This document shows positions 58,138 to 64,000 of a DNA stretch of 64,000 bases, piece after piece. A model generated the notes under the pieces. It saw only the letters and a list, made by a program, of their open reading frames with translations, made no database searches and had not been told where the DNA came from. Numbering within the stretch: position 1 is the stretch's first letter; each line of letters opens with the position of its first letter. Source of the DNA: Vitellaria paradoxa. Its lineage: Eukaryota > Streptophyta > Magnoliopsida > Ericales > Sapotaceae. The stretch is taken from NCBI GenBank assembly GCA_019916065.1, contig CM034242.1, positions 45,444,626 through 45,508,625 of the forward strand. Reading direction: 5' to 3'. The translations under genes and the position numbers were made by a program.

Positions 58138-60480
58138 TAGCACAAGAGTTGGAGTACAAAATATAGTAAATTTATGCAAATTTAAGATATGAAGTCATAT
58201 AACCATGCAATATCACAATTTCAGGGTTGTAATTATATTGTATAATATTTAGATTTATAATTCGTATCCACTCGTATTTATGTTTAAATTTCTTAAAATT
58301 TAATGAAGATGTTAAATAATTAATTTATTTTGAAATCAGACAAATGATACACATACGTTAACTGAAAATTAATTATTTTCAAAATAAATTAATTCTATGT
58401 TCAACCGTGTAAAAAAATATTGATTAAATTATATGGTTCAAAAGTTAACTATATATATATATATATAATTTAAAAAAAAAAAAGAAAGAAAATTAGAAAT
58501 ATAGCATTACTCCAACCTCAATTTGCAAAGTTGGGGACGGGGAGTATTGTTAATAACCCTAGCAATTATTATAAATTAGAAATGCGATGGCGTGAACAAA
58601 AAATCTCAGTTGGATTAGCACTTAAATCTCTTTTTTTTTTTTTTTTTTCTTTTTCAAAGATACTGGATTAGCACTTCAATCGAATTCCTAGCTGAGTACA
58701 ATTATCCAAACGAATCTTGACCATCCAATCAAATGTGTTTCTTGACCTCCGTACAGCCAGTTTAACCACCCATCCACTAGACCATTCCCACTATCTGTTT
58801 AGTGTTGCATTTTATGTTCCACACTTCTATTAAATATATATATTGTTAATACATTATAGAATGTTCTCTCTCTATATTTTATTTCATATACCATATGTAC
58901 ATATTTTTGGCAGATTCCTTAGAATTTCTATTTAAAAAAAAAAAAAAAAAACTTATTTTCATGATCCAAATTCAAGTGATTGATCCAACCATTGGTTTGT
59001 CTGACTAGTGTCTCCAATGGTCTTATTTTCAATGCTAATTAAATAAGATCATTTAATTATCTCTTTCTTAGTTTGACGCTTGATCCAATTTCAGATGAGT
59101 CGGCTGAGTAGAAAAACAACTCAGCCACTTTGCTTTGTTCCTCATAACAATTACTTAATGTTAATTAATCATACCCCTTTTCTTTAAAAAATATTAAAGA
59201 AATATATGCAAGTGATTAGATCTCGTAGGAATAATTTAACATGATGTGGTTGGATTTAAAGTGGATGATTTGATCACCTGTGTCAAGTTGTAGTAGGATT
59301 ATCTTAAATTTACGAGTGAGAATCAACACAATCTAGAGAAAAAATACAACTAAAATAGTTTTGAAAATAATAACGATGATTCCCTTAAGAAGGGAAGAGA
59401 AGTATACATAGATTAGAGAGAGTCCTTTGGGACATAGGCTAAGGCATCCCAATCGTTTATTGGGAATCTAATATTATATTAGTATAGACTGACATAATAA
59501 GGACAACACTCAATAATCTCTCTCTAAACTAGTCAATAACATCAAATAATTTCTATTTAAATTACTCGGTCTCGACGGAATAACTTTATTTTAGTTACCA
59601 AATCACTGGATCTCAATAATTCTACTAATGAATAAGTGACGGTTATTTATTGGAGAAAAATTCTCAAGTCTTACTCCAAGCTCAGAAAAGCTCCAAATTT
59701 TTCAAAAAATCATCTGGACTTGGTGCCGTGAGAGGACCCAAATCAAAAATTGCTTTTTAGATTTCATCTATAGTGACTATTGCACAGCAATGAGTCCATC
59801 TTAGAAGTGATCTTCGATCGTGTCTATACTTTCCAAGATCTCATCAAAGTTCTTATTTAGGGGGTTGGACAAAGATTTTACATAAAAGACATTGAAAGTA
59901 AGAAGAAATAAGGTCTTTTACCTAGATAAGCTCATTTTCTCAAATGTCATTTGAATCTCTTAGCTTCACTATATAATTCCTTTGTCTTGTTTGGATTGTG
60001 GTGAGATAGAAGAATTCAGTATTTTTATTAGTTTTAGTTTCTGATACTACAATTTTTGTTTCAACACCATTAGGAGATCACTTAAAATCTCTATACTTAT
60101 TTCTATTCCCATGAAAAATATCTCGGTATCTGCTTCAAATGAGACTCATAATATGAGTATCTTCCGAGAATAGATAATTTTATCATTTCTAGATTCTCTA
60201 ATTTCAAAATTTATTTAAAAAAATCAATATTGACGATGTTGAATATATAAAAATCTCTAAAATTTGTTTTATTCTATTCTTAAAAATTTCTTAGGAGAAA
60301 TTGGTGTAGAATGCTCTCAATAATTAAGAATAAAGGAAATTTGGGCCCCCACTCATATGTGTCACCATTAGTAGTTAGGTGATGGTCCTACATTTATTTT
60401 TCTTTGTTTTATTTTATTTCTCTTTTCTTTTCAAAGCAGTCGACACACGTTTTGATATGGTTCACCCTGGATTCCCACTA
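58138..60480. other. Intergenic, no gene seen
   Basis: Mostly AT-rich, with TA microsatellites near 58449-58468, a poly-T near 58630 and a poly-A near 58934. The stretch 59280-60250 has more balanced composition but stops in all frames. It may be an old transposon or intron-like remnant that I do not recognise. Confidence 0.5.
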
Positions 60481-60745
60481 TTTATCTCAATCCATATACT
60501 TGTATGAGACAAATTCATCCGCTATATAAATATATATATATATATATATTTACATGTTTTGTATCGTTACTTTTAGCTCAATATATCTTTGCTCCTTCCG
60601 TCCCCATACTTAGAACTAAGCGCCTCAAAGAGTCCAAATACAAATATATACACCAAATCGCTATCAAACTTTCACATCTTTTCTTCCTTCTCCTCATTTC
60701 TCTCCATTCCAGTTTTTCTTTCAGCCGCCTCCAATCATATTACTA

Positions 60746-60865
60746 ATGGAGTTTGAAGGGAGATCAAACGGCTATCTTTTATCCAAGTCTGAAGTTTGGT
60801 TCTCCGATGATCATCAAATGGGTCGGAATCCCGGGGAAATTAAGCAACCAAAGCTAAGGGGATGA
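60746..60865 (+). CDS. Small hypothetical ORF (39 aa) with a promoter-like context
   Basis: A TATA-like ctatataaat (about 60522) and a pyrimidine-rich leader (ccttctcctcatttctctcc) precede an ATG opening MEFEGRSNGYLLSKSEVWFS, ending PKLRG. The composition is GC-balanced compared with its flanks. It may be a small peptide, an upstream ORF, or the first exon of a gene whose rest is lost or unrecognised. I do not know the family. Confidence 0.3.
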   Translation: MEFEGRSNGYLLSKSEVWFSDDHQMGRNPGEIKQPKLRG

Positions 60866-62715
60866 GTTTGAAGAAATGCAATCATAGGCAAGTCTGATGC
60901 TTGGCTTTAATTTCCTTTATACTTTCTTTCCTTCTTTGTTTCTTTCGTTTGCGTTTTCTTGTTTGGTTCCCGGGGAAAAAGAAGGAAAGGAAAAAAAATA
61001 AAAATTTGGAATCATACCCACCACTAGGATTCCAAAGTAACTCCTGTGTGATCTTCTCCCTTTGAAGACTTCCAAACTTCTCTTTTATTTTTCTTCTCTT
61101 TCCTAAACCAGTTCTTACTTTCTTTTTTCTTTTTTTTTTCTTTTATGAGAGAATATGTGTTTGCAAGAACTTTGGCAGTTGGGTCGAAATTTACTTATTT
61201 AACTTTGTAATCAAATTCCTGGAAAAGTAGAACAATGTCTTGACATTATCAAAATTCAGTCAAATGAATATTCCTACTTCGAATCTTTTGGTATTAATTT
61301 GTTATGGAAAAACCAATAGGATGAGATGATACCAAACGTCGGTGATACCAATGTAGAATAAAATTATTTAATTTACTAAAAAAATTTTATAAGAAAATAT
61401 GATAAAAATAATACAGCAGTGGTATTATTGTAATAAAAATATTTTGGGATAAATTCCTAAATTAAAAATTTTAATTATACATCATTAGTACGCTCCCCTT
61501 TAACATAAAAGGAAAGGGGCAGGAGTTTAGTTTGTAGGTAATTAAATGAGGATGACGAGGATTGAAATGACCAAGCCTATAACAAAAACAAATACCCAGA
61601 TCTATACATATATATATATATATATATTTGATCCCACTTTATATAATTAGACTGCACTATGGCGTGGAACCCTAACATTGCCTAGCTAGTTGGGTTGGTT
61701 TAGCTGTCAGTTATAATTAATTATGATTATATGATAAAGCCACCCACTTGTTAGGCTATGAATCTTTACAAAATCTTCTGGTTGGAGAGAGAGTGAACAT
61801 CCACTGAAATGATACTTTCAAAGCTTATTAATTACAAGCAATGAAAGCCATGCAATTAATTAGTATTTTTAATTGAATCTAATAGCTACGATGGCCCAAG
61901 GCTTTTTTTTTTTTTTTTCCCTTCCCCTTGTGCATCCTTGTAATATTCTTTCTCAAGATACTCATTCAATCTATGCTATATATATGTGTGTATATATACA
62001 TATGTATTTATAACTGTGTACCAAACATACCCTCAAAATTAGAATCTCCCTTGGGGATTTTTGAGTAGAAGTCTCTAAAATTCCAAATACTGATCTAGCT
62101 AGTATTATATAACTTAAAAACATTAAGGTAAACTTTTTATAATTTGAGGTTAAAAAAATTACATTTATTTTTACAGTAAATGTTCAATAATTAATTATAG
62201 AATTCCAACATAATTTAATAAAAAAATGATATATAAGAAGACCCTTCAAACTTTCTAGCAAGTATCACTAATTGAGATCTCACATTTTAACTGAAGACCT
62301 CTTTTTTTTTGGGTGGGGGGGGGGGGTTAATTGCCATCTAGAAAGGTGAAAATGTTCAATTCAGTTGGAATAACTAATCGAACAACCCCCCATTACAATC
62401 TTTGATTACTAGCTACTTCAAACCTAACACTGGCCCGGTTGTGTGTTTATATATATATATAATAACCTTATACCCAAATTTCAGTATATATGTGTGTGTG
62501 TATATATATATATATATGCAGCAGATGTCTGAGTTAATTATTGGACCCCATGGCCTTCCATGGAACATGGAATCTTGTCACCAGCTTTAATATGCCATGG
62601 AAAACAAAGTACCAGCATGTCTTCTAGCTTTTCTCTATACTTTTTGCAAATTATTGGTTGTCATTGGACACGCTTTTGGATAAGGATGGATGATGATTAA
62701 CTACATTCATATTTA

Positions 62716-62752
<37 letters not shown>

Positions 62753-63800
62753 TTCTCTTGTGAACTTGTGTCTTTCATTGATTATGTGCTAACATTATAA
62801 ACTTTTGCATTACTCATCGACGTGTCTCAATCTAGCCGAAACGACAAGTAACCGAAAGGGAAAAGGAAGGGTTAATAGCTTAATTACAAGTCAATCATAG
62901 TCGGTTTTGTGACTCATCAACTAATCAGTGTGGCAAGCTTGCTTAATTTATATTTATATGTATATTCCGTATATTAAATGAATTAATGTATGTATGTTAC
63001 AATCATTCTAAATAGGCCAACGCGGAGGATTTGACCTTAATTCAAAATCAGAAAATGAAAGCAAGAATCAACCCATAACCAAGCAATTAAGAATTCGCTC
63101 ATTTTTGTTCACACTTGCCTTATTAATTAGCCAGACGATCGCTAAATGAGTAGCTTCCTTCAAAGTGTAATTGAATATATGAGCATTAATAGTTTTCTCC
63201 AAGAGTTAATATCATTTTGAGTTCAAACGGAGCCTTCTAATGTATTTATTCCTAATAAATTGGTTGCCCATTTGATAGCATTTGACGAATCCGATGCAAT
63301 GATCAAATTGATTTCTGCACATTCACGCTCCATTTGGGAATCATAACTTTTGGGTAACTTTATTATTTTGACAATTTTTTTTTTAAATTGATCAAATTAT
63401 GCTTTTATATTTTGGACCTTCTCTTATATATTTATGAGAGACAAGTATGTCAAATGAAAATAAAAAAATAAGGAGTGTAAGTTGGTCTAGCCATGAGACG
63501 AGCTTTTACCGAGCAGCCCGAGGTCAATTCAAAAAAATATTGGCACATAGTCTTAACATGCTCAAATCCACCCACTAAGTATAAGCATAAATTTCAAATG
63601 TTAATTTACCACACCCCCCCCCCCCCCCAAAAAAAAGATGATCATTGGAAAGAATAATGCAATAAAATTTGGAAACTTTTCGTAAATCTGATCATGAAAT
63701 GTTACAACAAATTCAATCCCCACACCATCTCTCAAGTGCAGAAAAATGGCTGAACAAAAGAACAGCAATTTAGTCCTTACTTTTGTTTCACTAAATTTTC
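60866..63800. other. Intergenic, no gene seen
   Basis: AT-rich, with microsatellites: (TA)n near 61607-61627, (TTA)n at 62717-62751, a G-run at 62311-62326 and a C-run at 63614-63628. Pyrimidine-rich 60900-61150 could be transcribed leader or intron of the small ORF before it. No other gene was recognised. Confidence 0.5.
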
Positions 63801-63813
63801 ATTTTATTAGCAA

Positions 63814-63849
<36 letters not shown>
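63814..63849. repeat. CT microsatellite
   Basis: An uninterrupted (CT)n run of about 36 bp, just downstream of the stop codon of the - strand frame at the right edge. Confidence 0.9.
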
Positions 63850-63852
<3 letters not shown>

Positions 63853-63918
63853 GGACAACATTGTGACTGGACTCATCAGAAGTTGGAATCAAATTAGAAA
63901 GGGACTGAAACTCACACA

Positions 63919-64000
63919 CTAGGATGATGTTTCATCCCCAATCCAGTTGTCCTTCTCCTTTGGTCCTGTTGGTCCTTCCTCCCCATAAATCTCTGTCGGA
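63919..64000 (-). CDS. 3' end of an unidentified - strand gene, cut by the window edge
   Basis: The - strand frame is open from the window edge and reads PTEIYGEEGPTGPKEKDNW and then IGDETSS before a TAG at 63921-63919. Its composition is clearly less AT-rich than the neighbourhood and the residues are hydrophilic, like a protein C-terminus. I do not recognise the family, and only 26 codons are visible, so it could also be chance. Confidence 0.4.
   Translation of the reverse strand, partial: PTEIYGEEGPTGPKEKDNWIGDETSS

Overview
This is a eudicot plant nuclear window: very AT-rich, with GT-AG introns, TATA boxes, long microsatellites and many small transposons. I cannot name the species from sequence alone. 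Confident host genes occupy only the first 38 kb. The rest is intergenic DNA carrying a young LTR retrotransposon, SINEs and MITEs.

Region 1 (1-33 kb) is a tandem array of three apparently intact CYP72A-type cytochrome P450 genes on the + strand (4234-7994, 11340-17911, 26126-32936). All three have the same five exons, the same intron phases (1, 0, 2, 0) and 521-527 codons. Genes 1 and 2 are close paralogues; gene 3 is more diverged. The 3' flanks of genes 1 and 2 are also duplicated (8244-10503 and 18867-20285), and a third copy of that flank begins at base 1. A further P450 copy therefore probably ends about 250 bp left of the window.

Region 2 (33.6-37.8 kb) holds a complete short-loop PIN-type auxin efflux carrier (348 aa, PIN5/PIN8-like) on the - strand, tail-to-tail with P450 gene 3. 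Its five exons can be followed through every splice site. Decayed copies of its last two exons lie in the 3' flanks of the array (1190-1405 and 9826-10039). The ancestral duplication unit was therefore a P450 gene plus the 3' end of the adjacent PIN gene.

Region 3 (38-64 kb) is gene-poor. It contains a gag-only LTR retrotransposon (50719-55800) with 859-bp LTRs that differ at about five sites, a tRNA-iMet primer site, a 5-bp target duplication and a 717-codon gag ORF with two CCHC knuckles, but no pol. It also contains hAT-like elements with 8-bp target duplications (one enclosing about 425 bp of alternating GT/GC/AT repeat), a tandem repeat split by a MITE, and the 3' end of an unidentified - strand gene at the right edge.

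Four full-length SINEs of one family with 12-19 bp target duplications, Tourist-like MITEs with 3-bp duplications, a Mutator-like MITE and Helitron-like relics in the PIN intron are spread over the window. Several are absent from the paralogous site in the array, so they post-date the duplications. I found no bacterial-type operon, CRISPR array, rRNA or genuine tRNA gene.
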